Assembly: GCA_036386415.1 (NCBI GenBank)
Contig: DASVVT010000006.1
Coordinates: forward strand, 1-64,000
DNA from: DASVVT01 sp036386415
Lineage (GTDB): Bacteria > Acidobacteriota > Blastocatellia > Pyrinomonadales > Pyrinomonadaceae
Reading direction: 5' to 3'
Length of the DNA stretch: 64,000 bases
Shown here: positions 25,886 through 33,689 of the stretch, piece after piece
Layout: every line of letters begins with the position of its first letter
How positions within the stretch are numbered: the first letter of the stretch is position 1
The notes under the pieces: model-generated
The model's input: only the letters and a program-made list of their open reading frames with translations
The model's database searches: none
What the model was told of the DNA's origin: nothing
Program-made: the position numbers and the translations under genes

Positions 25886-26704
25886 TTACGGCTTGGTAGG
25901 CGGCTTCGCGTCCTGCGGTTGTTTCTTCGGCTGAGTCTTGGAAGCGTCGGGCGGCTCGCCCTCCGGCTCCGTCTTCTTGACGGCAACCGGCAGATGGAAG
26001 CGGCTGTCGTCGATTGCCACGTTGGCCTCTATGCGCTCGTAGGTCACCTTCTGCTTGTCCTGGCTGCCTCTGACGTTGGTCTCAATTGAGTGCGGCAGAT
26101 ACCAACCAGCCACCTCTTTGTAGTCGCCTAAGACGGTCTCGTATTCGCGCTCTGCTCCGCGCACCATCCGCCGCGTGTCTATCTTGATCGGGACATAGTA
26201 GTCCGTGTCCATGTAGTAGTAGCGAACGTCGCCGTCCTTGAGCGTCACCTTGAGCTTGAAGGAGTCCGTGCCCTCGACCTCGTCCATGCCGACGAACTCG
26301 ACCTTGTTTCCTTTGCGCTGGTAATCAACGAGCGGCCCGTCGAAATCCGAGTCTTCGAGAATCTGCTTGAGCTGCTCTTCGCCCAGAGGCTCAGGGTCCT
26401 TCTTGCCCTGCCAAGGCTCGATCTTCCATCCGGTCTTTCCGTCATAAGCGGTGATGCCGGTCAGCCCTTGCAGCGAGAACTCCTGCCTGACCTTACCCTG
26501 GCGCTTGTTCTCTTCAAGGATAGAGGCTTCAAAGCCGCCGCCGCCTGTAAACTTGCCCGTGCGGCGCAATGTCTGTACGGCTTGAATCTTCTCCATGCCG
26601 CCGATGGTCTTGATGTAATGACTGATGATCTCCTCTGCGGTCTGCGCCGAAGCGGGCATACTGAAAAGCGCCAGACCGATCAGGATGAGCAGGACTCTAC
26701 GCAT
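25886..26704 (-). CDS. LolA-like outer-membrane lipoprotein-sorting protein
   Basis: 272 residues from the ATG at 26704, which has AAGGAG at the right spacing. Signal peptide MRRVLLILIGLALFSMPASA. The mature part has the pattern of exported LolA/LolB-fold proteins (AEEIISHYIKTIGGMEKIQA, then repeated beta strands such as VRYYYMDTDYYVPIKID). The C-terminal 35 residues are Lys/Pro/Glu-rich and probably disordered. It may carry lipids or lipoproteins across the periplasm. It follows the BNR gene's promoter side on the same strand, separated by the palindrome. Confidence 0.75.
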   Translation of the reverse strand: MRRVLLILIGLALFSMPASAQTAEEIISHYIKTIGGMEKIQAVQTLRRTGKFTGGGGFEASILEENKRQGKVRQEFSLQGLTGITAYDGKTGWKIEPWQGKKDPEPLGEEQLKQILEDSDFDGPLVDYQRKGNKVEFVGMDEVEGTDSFKLKVTLKDGDVRYYYMDTDYYVPIKIDTRRMVRGAEREYETVLGDYKEVAGWYLPHSIETNVRGSQDKQKVTYERIEANVAIDDSRFHLPVAVKKTEPEGEPPDASKTQPKKQPQDAKPPTKP

Positions 26705-26949
26705 GATCTTCTCCTTGATAGATAATGCTGAAGTGGGACGACTAACAGACGAACGTTCGGTCAACTCGTATACGTGACTCTACAGGAGCAGGTTTCAGCC
26801 AGGCCGCTGCTTCTCCTGCTGGCACGCGAATCGCTTCCCTTTCCCACGAATCGCACCATATGATTGGGTTCGATACAATACACTGTACGAAGGCGGGATG
26901 CCTAGTATTAATTCTGGTAAGGGCTTAGCCAGTGGAGGGATCATCTCCT

Positions 26950-27040
26950 TTGCGACCTTTGCGAATATCCTTTGCGTACTCTGCGTTTAAATCTCCTCCT
27001 TTAAACGCAGAGTACGCAAAGTGTTTCGCAAAGGTCGCAG
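26950..27040. repeat. nonamer-word hairpin in a 408-base intergenic gap
   Basis: Left arm TTGCGACCTTTGCGAATATC.. and right arm ..TTTCGCAAAGGTCGCA form a near-perfect stem of about 40 bp with the words CTTTGCG repeated every 8-10 bases; the centre is TTTAAA..TTTAAA. The rest of the gap between 26705 and 27112 shows no gene. Confidence 0.85.
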
Positions 27041-27112
27041 AAAATTTCACTCTCTTGCTTGAGCCACTACCCTCGTGTTTGAGTCTATTTCAGGAAAGGT
27101 GATAATAACTCT

Positions 27113-27961
27113 ATGCGTTGGAGAGATCGGCGTCAAAGCATGAATGTAGAGGATCAGCGAAGCTCGTCACGCACAGGGCTGGCCGTCGGGGGCGGGCTCG
27201 GCACGGTCGTAATTCTTGTGCTCGCACTTCTGTTCGGAGCAGACCCACGCCAACTGCTCGATCAGGTGCAGAACGATCCGGGCAGTGGTACTCAGACAAC
27301 GCAGCGGACTAATCCGGAGGAAGAGGAGCTCAAGCAGTTTGTCTCCGCAGTGCTGGCCGACACGGAGGATGTCTGGAAAGATATCTTTCGCCAGACGGGG
27401 CGACTGTACAGAGAGCCCAAGCTGGTCTTATTTACCAATCAGGTTCGCTCGGCCTGCGGGAACGCCAGCGCATCCACCGGCCCCTTCTATTGCTCAGGAG
27501 ACGAGAAGCTCTACATTGATCTAGCGTTCTACAAGGATTTGAAGACGCGCTTTCGTGCGCCGGGCGATTTTGCTCAAGCCTACGTCATCGCGCACGAAGT
27601 CGGCCACCATGTGCAGTACCTCCTGGGAACAATGGACAGGGTTCATGCGTTGGAGAGCCGCGCGAGTCAGGAACAGGCCAATGACCTTTCGGTTCGACTT
27701 GAGCTACAAGCAGATTTTCTGGCGGGAGTCTGGGCGCATTACGCTCATCAAAGAGGTGTGGTTGAGCCCGGCGATGTCGAAGAAGCGTTGCGCGCGGCGA
27801 CCGCCATCGGCGATGACCGTCTACAGATGGAAACCCAGGGCTATGTCGTGCCAGACTCGTTCACGCACGGCACATCCGACCAGCGCGTCCGCTGGTTCAG
27901 AAAAGGGCTGGAGACGGGCGACATCCGACAGAGCGATACTTTCAACGTACGCAGTTTATAG
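27113..27961 (+). CDS. neutral zinc metallopeptidase, YpfJ family
   Basis: 282 residues. A membrane helix (VGGGLGTVVILVLALLFGA) follows a charged N-terminus. The zinc-binding motif is HEVGHH (H161-E162-x2-H165), and the downstream LELQADFLAGVWAHY probably supplies the third ligand. Two cysteines (C115, C127) flank the FYCSGDEKLYIDL strand. The family is widespread and is predicted to be a membrane-anchored peptidase; its substrate is unknown. Confidence 0.9.
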   Translation: MRWRDRRQSMNVEDQRSSSRTGLAVGGGLGTVVILVLALLFGADPRQLLDQVQNDPGSGTQTTQRTNPEEEELKQFVSAVLADTEDVWKDIFRQTGRLYREPKLVLFTNQVRSACGNASASTGPFYCSGDEKLYIDLAFYKDLKTRFRAPGDFAQAYVIAHEVGHHVQYLLGTMDRVHALESRASQEQANDLSVRLELQADFLAGVWAHYAHQRGVVEPGDVEEALRAATAIGDDRLQMETQGYVVPDSFTHGTSDQRVRWFRKGLETGDIRQSDTFNVRSL

Positions 27962-28039
27962 TTCTCAATCAATGATCAGGACAACCCGTGTCAGCTTCGC
28001 GCGGCTTAAGCCGGGCGGTTCTTCCCCATAAAACCCTTT

Positions 28040-29257
28040 ATGAAAAGAGTAATGATCCTTCTCGGCATAGCGCTCTACGCGTTGGCCGCTTTCGCAGCGC
28101 ACGCTCAACGCTCGACGAAGTCGCAGACGTTGAAGTTAAAGCCACATCGTATCTCGCTCTCTGATGGTAAAGCATTCTCGCTTAACCTGCCCGCAGGTTT
28201 CGCGATCAGCGTCGCCGCACAGGGCTTGAAGCGCGTGCGCTTCATGGCGCGAAGTCCTGATGATCGAATCTTCGTGACGGATATGTATAACCTCGCAGAC
28301 AACAAGAAAGGCGCGGTCTATATTCTCGACCGCTTCGACCCCGCAAACAAAAGCTTCGCGCGCGTGATCCCGTATCTACAGAATTTACGCAACCCGAACA
28401 GCATCGCTTTTTACACAGACCGAAACGGCATCAACTGGTTCTACCTGGCCTTAACGGATCGTCTGCTACGCTACAGATACACGGCGGGCGAGAATGCGCC
28501 GACCGCAGAGCCCGAAGTGCTCGCTACTTTTCCCGACTACGGGTTGAGCTATAAATACGGCGGGTGGCACCTGACGCGCACCATCGCCATTGGCGATAAC
28601 GGCAAGATGTACATTTCCGTCGGGAGCAGTTGTAACGCTTGCGTTGAGAAGGAAGCGGTGCGCGCCAGCGTCCTGGAGATGGAGCCGGACGGAAGCCAGC
28701 GCAGCCATTTTGCGCGGGGTTTGCGCAACGCCGTCGGGCTGCGCTGGGTCAAGGGGCAGTTGTACGCCACCAACATGGGAGCCGATCATCTTGGCGATCA
28801 AAGGCCCGCCGACCCTATGTATGCCCTTCGCGACGGCGCGCATTACGGTTGGCCTTATTGCTTCCCATCCGTTTCAGGGGCTTACGCGGACAACGAGTTC
28901 AACGTGCGGGAAAAGAAGATGAACTGCCGCAACGTGCCCAAAGCCTACACGACATTCGCCGCCCACAGCTCGCCCCTTGGTTTTGAATACTTCGACGCGG
29001 GGTATGATGCCGAGCTGAAAGATTGTTTCCTGGTCGCACTGCACGGCTCGACGAAGAAAAGCCTCAATCACGGCTATCGCGTGGTGCGCGTCCACGGCAG
29101 CCATGCCCCGTCCGTCTCTTCTGAAGATTTCATCAACGGCTTTCTGCAAGGAGGCCGGTTGTACGGGCGTCCGGTAGACGTTCTCAGTTTCGGCAACAAC
29201 GCTTTTCTCTTGACAGATGATTACGCGGGCGTCGTCTATTACGTCTATAAAAGGTAG
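28040..29257 (+). CDS. sorbosone/glucose dehydrogenase-like exported propeller
   Basis: 405 residues with a signal peptide (MILLGIALYALAAFAAHAQ). The fold matches the soluble quinoprotein glucose/sorbosone dehydrogenase family: FAISVAAQGLKRVRFMARSP, YISVGSSCNACVEKEAVRAS, RGLRNAVGLRWVKGQLYATN, DHLGDQRPADPMYALRDGAH and YGWPYCFPS are characteristic blade motifs. Members oxidise sugars with PQQ, but many homologues have lost activity. No heme c motif is present. It stands alone downstream of the metallopeptidase. Confidence 0.85.
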   Translation: MKRVMILLGIALYALAAFAAHAQRSTKSQTLKLKPHRISLSDGKAFSLNLPAGFAISVAAQGLKRVRFMARSPDDRIFVTDMYNLADNKKGAVYILDRFDPANKSFARVIPYLQNLRNPNSIAFYTDRNGINWFYLALTDRLLRYRYTAGENAPTAEPEVLATFPDYGLSYKYGGWHLTRTIAIGDNGKMYISVGSSCNACVEKEAVRASVLEMEPDGSQRSHFARGLRNAVGLRWVKGQLYATNMGADHLGDQRPADPMYALRDGAHYGWPYCFPSVSGAYADNEFNVREKKMNCRNVPKAYTTFAAHSSPLGFEYFDAGYDAELKDCFLVALHGSTKKSLNHGYRVVRVHGSHAPSVSSEDFINGFLQGGRLYGRPVDVLSFGNNAFLLTDDYAGVVYYVYKR

Positions 29258-29269
29258 CAGCACGGCGAC

Positions 29270-29755
29270 CTATCGCTCGACGCTCTCTTCTATCACACGA
29301 ATCCTCTCCCTGAGTTCTACCGGGAGAGACGTCTTTCTCTTCTCGCGATAATTATAAGCGACGATCACTCCCTCACCTTCGGCGGCGACTTTACCGTGCC
29401 CGTGGCTGACGACTATGTACTTCATCAGGAAACGATCCTCTGCAATCTCTATGATCTTCGTTCCCACAGAGACTGTATCGGGATAGCTGAGAGGCAATCG
29501 GAATTTACACTGAGTCGAAGCGAGAATCGGCCCCGTGCCGGTCTCGTTCATATACGTCCAGATGTCCAGGCGGTCGAAGTAGGCCATGCGCGCGCTCTCG
29601 AAGTAGCGGAAATAGACTATGTTGTTGACGTGCTGAAGAGAGTCCATCTCTCCCCACGCGACCGGTATCTCGATGACTACCGGGAATGTTTTAAGCAGCT
29701 CGTGCATTCTCGTCTGCTTCTGCTCCGGCTCCAATGTTCCCACGGGTTTTCGCAT
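29270..29755 (-). CDS. acyl-CoA thioesterase, 4HBT family
   Basis: 161 residues from the ATG at 29755, preceded by GAAAGAG; a start at 29821 would overlap dut, and one at 29707 is also possible. The hotdog fold is recognised by PVAWGEMDSLQHVNNIVYFR with the active-site Asp, and the strand IVVSHGHGKVAAEGEGVIVAYN. It hydrolyses acyl-CoA thioesters of undefined chain length. It lies 16 bases after dut on the same strand and is probably co-transcribed. Confidence 0.85.
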   Translation of the reverse strand: MRKPVGTLEPEQKQTRMHELLKTFPVVIEIPVAWGEMDSLQHVNNIVYFRYFESARMAYFDRLDIWTYMNETGTGPILASTQCKFRLPLSYPDTVSVGTKIIEIAEDRFLMKYIVVSHGHGKVAAEGEGVIVAYNYREKRKTSLPVELRERIRVIEESVER

Positions 29756-29771
29756 CTCTTTCGCTCGCGCC

Positions 29772-30203
29772 TCACATCTTTCCGGTGCTCCCGAAGCCTC
29801 CGCCTCCGCGTTCCGTCCCACTCAAATCTTCGCTCCAGACGGGCTCCGGCGTGGCGATTGATTCGATCACAAGCTGCGCCACGCGTATCCCTGCTTCAAT
29901 CCAGACCTGCTCTTCACCGTGATTGATGAGGGCGCAGAGGATTTCGCCACGGTAATCGCTATCAATGACTCCGGCCAGAACATCCAGGCCATGCTTGATC
30001 GCTAGCCCCGAACGCGGCGCGACCCGGCCATAAAAGCCATGCGGAATGGCGACGGCCAACCCCGTGTGAACGAGCGCCCGCCCGCGCGCAGCAATGGCGA
30101 GGCTCTCAATCGAATAAAGGTCGAGTCCGGCGGCGAACTGGCTGCCGCGCGTGGGGAGTCTCGCCGCCCCGTCCAACTTCATGAACTCCAAACGCTCAAA
30201 CAC
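29772..30203 (-). CDS. dut: deoxyuridine 5'-triphosphate nucleotidohydrolase
   Basis: 143 residues, the normal length. All five trimeric dUTPase motifs are present: AGLDLYS, PRSGLAIKHG, GVIDSDYRGE (with the catalytic Asp), RVAQLVIE and GGGGFGSTGK. It hydrolyses dUTP to dUMP, keeping uracil out of DNA. The window also carries a family-4 uracil-DNA glycosylase. Confidence 0.96.
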   Translation of the reverse strand: MFERLEFMKLDGAARLPTRGSQFAAGLDLYSIESLAIAARGRALVHTGLAVAIPHGFYGRVAPRSGLAIKHGLDVLAGVIDSDYRGEILCALINHGEEQVWIEAGIRVAQLVIESIATPEPVWSEDLSGTERGGGGFGSTGKM

Positions 30204-30632
30204 TAATCGCTCCCGTTCTCAAAATCGGAATCGCTGCTAATGAAATAGAGTGCGAGATGGATTATGGCATCCCGTGCGGGCTTGAGGGAAACGACGGAAG
30301 GTTATCCCGACCGGAAGGGTCTCTCCATGCCAGAGCGTGATGAACGCAGTGACACACCGCCGCCGAAGACGCAGAGGACGCGTAGATCACGCAGAAGAAT
30401 AAGGATGATGTTTTGTTATACCAGAGAGCAGAATAAAAGAAGGCGGCGGACGATCCACGCGCTCGACACGAAGCAACACGAAACAGCGCCTCTGTTCGTG
30501 TCGTTTCGTGTCGAGCGCGTGGATTGTTCTCTCTTTTCATTGCATCTTGGTATTATCCTCTACGGTTCCTCCGTGATCTGCATTGGTGAAAAAAATTCCC
30601 TTTTCAAACACACTGACCTACATTTGACAGTC
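30204..30632. other. gene-free intergenic region
   Basis: 429 bases upstream of dut with no convincing gene. It contains the family B palindrome at 30452-30525, flanked by the phrase CCAGAGAGCAGAATAAAAGA, which recurs before the sister element at 31861. Confidence 0.6.
30452..30525. repeat. family B palindromic repeat
   Basis: GATCCACGCGCTCGACACGA is mirrored by TCGTGTCGAGCGCGTGGATT; the inner part repeats TTCGTGTCG words. The flanks (30421-30440) match those of the copy at 31861-31934, so the mobile unit extends beyond the palindrome. Confidence 0.85.
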
Positions 30633-30854
30633 TCAACTACGGTCTTCGTGCCTGGAAGGATTGATTGAGATGAAATCTGTGGAAGCGCTCTTTTTGTCTT
30701 GATTCTTCAATTTCAGGAAGGCGACCGCAATCGCCGCCAGGATTGCCGCCAGGAGTCCTCCGAACAGTAGATAACCCAGGTCGTCGAAGCTGCTCTGGGC
30801 ATCCGATTCCTGAGCTATCGACAAAAGGACGAGCATCGGGCTGATTGTAAACAT
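30633..30854 (-). CDS. small single-pass membrane protein
   Basis: 73 residues. An Asp/Ser-rich N-terminal segment is followed by a transmembrane helix (LGYLLFGGLLAAILAAIAVAF) and a basic tail. An AGAGG ribosome-binding site lies nine bases before the ATG. No family recognised. Confidence 0.65.
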   Translation of the reverse strand: MFTISPMLVLLSIAQESDAQSSFDDLGYLLFGGLLAAILAAIAVAFLKLKNQDKKSASTDFISINPSRHEDRS

Positions 30855-31402
30855 ACGGAATTAACCTCTCGACCACGAACGTTGTTGATCCAAAGAGGAG
30901 ACGATTGATTAGACCCCTCTCGATAAGGTTTGTTCCGAAGAGTGGGAAGAAAAAGAGAGAAAGCGGAAGAACGCCAGGGATCAAAAGAGAGGTTAGTGGT
31001 TCAACTTGAAATTAAAGAGCAGGCAAATACTGACCTTGATTTTCAAACTGATACCCTAATGAGCGGCATCTGTTGCGTGATTCAGAGTACGTGTGAGTTG
31101 AATCTGAAACCGGAGTTTTGGAGTGTGGCCGCCTGAGCCTGGCAAAACCGCCAGCTTCTAACTGACGGTCTTGCCTCTCTAACGCCTGCCTGATACATGC
31201 CTTCAGGGGCAAAGGAATAAGAGGCTTTACCTGCTAGAGGCCACAACCATACTCTTCAGCAACCGACGGTCAAGGAAATGATGTATGCATCGTACATCGC
31301 GAATTATCGGGCGGCTTATTTAATTAGCCAGGATGGCATCACCGGGCAGAGCCAGTGAGGCTGCAAGCGAGAGCGTCCGGCACCTCTTTCTTCCATTCTT
31401 CT
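30855..31402. other. gene-free intergenic region
   Basis: About 550 bases without a supportable gene. Short open frames here lack ribosome-binding sites and family sequence. A weak inverted repeat (GCGGT/AACCGCC type) near 31150 is the only structure seen. Confidence 0.5.
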
Positions 31403-31783
31403 CTAACCCTCACTCAGCAATGTCGCCTGAGATGCCACGACTTGCCAGCCCTCATTTCTCCTGACGCACACGTCCGTAAACCGCAGCTTCACAGTCGCCC
31501 GGACACCTTTGTACGTTCCGGTGGCAACGGTTCTGCCGGTCACGACCGCCACCTCTCCATAAGAGCGCACACGCACATCGTCGATTTGTCCGTCCTCAAT
31601 CTCGCGATCACCGGATTCGAAGGCTTCTGCCAGAACCTGTGCCTTCGTCAGAAGACGACCACCCGGATCAATGACCGCCCAGTCGTCCGACAGGATGACG
31701 TCGATTGCTTCCCTGTCATGATCTATCCAGGCTCTGACGAGCCGCTGTTCGAGCTGGTTCAACTCGGCTGTCCAATCTGCCAT
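31403..31783 (-). CDS. NTF2-like (SnoaL/DUF4440) protein
   Basis: 126 residues from the ATG at 31783, which has a perfect AGGAGGT site. The frame upstream of it is only the family B repeat being read through. The sequence WTAELNQLEQRLVRAWIDHD, then DWAVIDPGGRLLTKAQVL, and the strand GEVAVVTGRTVATGTYKG, fit the DUF4440 cone-shaped fold. Members bind small ligands or act as isomerases; function unknown here. Confidence 0.85.
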   Translation of the reverse strand: MADWTAELNQLEQRLVRAWIDHDREAIDVILSDDWAVIDPGGRLLTKAQVLAEAFESGDREIEDGQIDDVRVRSYGEVAVVTGRTVATGTYKGVRATVKLRFTDVCVRRNEGWQVVASQATLLSEG

Positions 31784-31860
31784 TGTGAGACCTCCTAAAG
31801 GGTACTGTACTGCGTGTGCAAGATAATACCAGAGAGCAGAATAAAAGAAGGTGGGCGACC

Positions 31861-31934
31861 GATCCACGAAGCAACACGAAAGGACACGAAAAGAGGAGAC
31901 TGTTTCGTGTTGCTTCGTGTCGAGCGCGTAGATC
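31861..31934. repeat. family B palindromic repeat
   Basis: GATCCACGAAGCAACACGAA with mirrored TTCGTGTTGCTTCGTGTCGA and GATC at the end; right-arm words recur every 10 bases. It lies upstream of the DUF4440 gene and shares about 30 bases of flank with the copy at 30452. Confidence 0.8.
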
Positions 31935-32089
31935 GTCCCCTGCCCTCTGTTGATTGCATGTATAACATTATAGACACACGTGTTGTCCCACATGATGCGG
32001 GAGAATAATCTTTCAGGTGGTGGTAAAGCTCTATCGCCGGTTGAGATTTCAGAGGGGCAAGGATTGACCGCGTGAGGAAGCGCAGAGGC

Positions 32090-32665
32090 TCACTTACTCG
32101 CTTTCTGCTTCTGCACTTTCGCCAGCTCTTTCTGAATCAGTTTCTTCATCTCGTCGAACTCCTTCGGGTCGTAGCCAACCGACTGGAAGACGATCTTGCC
32201 GTCCGCTGCGATGACGTAGCTGCGCGGGATGCCTCCCGTGCCGAAGAGGCTGAAGACCTCCCGCTCCGGGTCTGTCGCCAGTGGGAAGCTGAACCTGTGC
32301 TCTCGACGAAAGGCCGCGACCTCCTCTTCCGTCTGTTCGCGCGCGATGGCGACCATCTGGAAATCGGACGACTTGTACTTCTGCCAGACCTCCTTTTCCA
32401 GACGCGGCATCTCCACCAGACAGGGCGGACACCAGGTCGCCCAGAAGTTGACGAGCACGACCTTTCCCTTCAGATCGCCGATACTGACCTTCGTGCCCTC
32501 CAGCGTGCTGACGGTGAACGCGGGCATCTGTTGGCCGACGCGCGTGAAGGACTCGATCTCGTCCTGCGGTCGCATCAATGGATATGCTTCAACCGCAGCG
32601 ACCGCTTGCCACGAGCATAACAACAGTAGATGGAGGACGTATGCTCTGATTGCTTTGATGCCCAT
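32090..32665 (-). CDS. TlpA-like thiol-disulfide oxidoreductase
   Basis: 191 residues from the ATG at 32665 with AAGGCG upstream. Signal peptide (IRAYVLHLLLLCSWQAVAAV). Thioredoxin fold with active site WCPPC (C79, C82) after LKGKVVLVNFWAT, and the cis-proline motif GGIPRSYVI. It reduces periplasmic disulfides, typically during cytochrome c maturation or repair. Its start lies 11 bases after the stop of a small zinc-finger gene, so the two form an operon. Confidence 0.92.
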   Translation of the reverse strand: MGIKAIRAYVLHLLLLCSWQAVAAVEAYPLMRPQDEIESFTRVGQQMPAFTVSTLEGTKVSIGDLKGKVVLVNFWATWCPPCLVEMPRLEKEVWQKYKSSDFQMVAIAREQTEEEVAAFRREHRFSFPLATDPEREVFSLFGTGGIPRSYVIAADGKIVFQSVGYDPKEFDEMKKLIQKELAKVQKQKASK

Positions 32666-32675
32666 CGTTTGCGCC

Positions 32676-32864
32676 TTAACGATCACTCGCCCAGCGCGGC
32701 ACGTTGCCTTGCTCGTGAGCGTGACCGTGCTCACCGAGCATACGCGCGTAACATTTGAGGCACATGCCATGTGAGTCTTTGACATTGCTGCGCCGGATGA
32801 TGACCCCGCACCAGGTACACTCCACTTTATAGCCTTCTACGTCTCGCCCTGCTTCCTTGTTCAT
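32676..32864 (-). CDS. small CxxC zinc-ribbon protein
   Basis: 62 residues from the ATG at 32864 (GGGAG nine bases upstream). Two CxxC pairs, C16-TW-C19 and C35-LK-C38, make a zinc ribbon or rubredoxin-like knuckle; a His-rich segment (GEHGHAHEQG) follows. Role unknown; its coupling to the thioredoxin-like gene suggests redox or metal handling. Confidence 0.8.
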   Translation of the reverse strand: MNKEAGRDVEGYKVECTWCGVIIRRSNVKDSHGMCLKCYARMLGEHGHAHEQGNVPRWASDR

Positions 32865-32997
32865 CGCAACTGCTCCCTTCCCCATGTTCGAATATCTGTA
32901 AATCAACATGAAAGCGCATGCGCGCTCGGCGCAGCTTTCGCGCCCCAATTTTAATACCCTGATCTCTTTCGACACTGACGGGCCTTGTCCTGCATAA

Positions 32998-33333
32998 CTA
33001 ATGCTGGTTGCTGTTCGCAGTAGTAGTAGTAGGGCTGCCGCTGCCGTTCTTGTTGACTCCCGGCGGCTCTCTGTTCGTGTTATGCGAGACAGCGTTTGTG
33101 TTGCCGCTGTCGCTCGTTCCACCTATGCCCGAATTCTGCGGCCCGCTGCCAGCGGTCGCACCCGAATTGGTGCTCTGCGAGCCCGTCGTCGTCGTGCTCG
33201 TGTTCATCGTGTTGGAAGCACCCGTCGACGTGCTGTTTGAACCGCCGGGCGTGCTCGAACTGCTTTGACTGCCGCAACCGGCCAGGGCTAAGGCGAGCGC
33301 CAAAAGGAGCGCCAGGGTTAATAGTTGTCGCAT
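32998..33333 (-). CDS. Ser/Thr/Asn/Gly-rich lipoprotein
   Basis: 111 residues. Signal peptide MRQLLTLALLLALALALAGC with lipidated C20, after which almost all residues are S, T, N, G or Q (SQSSSSTPGG, NTMNTSTTTTGSQST). Ribosome-binding site GGAG. Low-complexity surface lipoprotein of unknown function; the disordered chain might extend into the periplasm. Nothing marks it as foreign. Confidence 0.75.
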   Translation of the reverse strand: MRQLLTLALLLALALALAGCGSQSSSSTPGGSNSTSTGASNTMNTSTTTTGSQSTNSGATAGSGPQNSGIGGTSDSGNTNAVSHNTNREPPGVNKNGSGSPTTTTANSNQH

Positions 33334-33442
33334 CGAATTTCTCCGTCCCTTCAAGTGTCGAATGCTCCTGAGCTGCCGCGCCTGGGCTTCCCCGAAGAGA
33401 GGCGGCGCGAACCCTGAGCGCGAACCGTCGCGCCTCATCAAT

Positions 33443-33643
33443 CTATCTCTTCCGCTTCTGATCGCCACGGTCGCCCTGCCCTGCCGGAACTTTCGTCTTG
33501 GCCTCACGCTTGACATCCTGCGACAAAGAGCGTCCGACATCATCGACCTCGTCAAACTGTCCCTTCTCGTCGCGCCTGACGTAGCGTTTATCATTGCCCG
33601 TATTGATCAGCTCACGCTTGCTCGATCCCTTTTTCCCTGCCAT
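33443..33643 (-). CDS. small conserved basic protein
   Basis: 66 residues, mostly charged: KGSSKRELINTGNDKRYVRR, then DEKGQFDEVDDVGRSLSQDV. I recognise the KRxLInTGnDKRYVRRDxxGqF pattern as a small conserved hypothetical family found in many bacteria, without known function. Possibly nucleic-acid binding, judging by charge. Confidence 0.75.
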   Translation of the reverse strand: MAGKKGSSKRELINTGNDKRYVRRDEKGQFDEVDDVGRSLSQDVKREAKTKVPAGQGDRGDQKRKR

Positions 33644-33689
33644 AGCAATACCCTCCCCTTTCTCGTCTTTGGTTGAACGCGCCCGCGCT

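Noticed and set aside
30637..30984. 115-codon minus-strand frame overlapping the small membrane protein
   Set aside because: No ribosome-binding site or recognised sequence; the overlapping frame 30633-30854 has both a good site and a clear membrane helix.
31784..31993. N-terminal extension of the DUF4440 protein
   Set aside because: These codons come from the family B repeat, and a perfect ribosome-binding site lies at the internal start.
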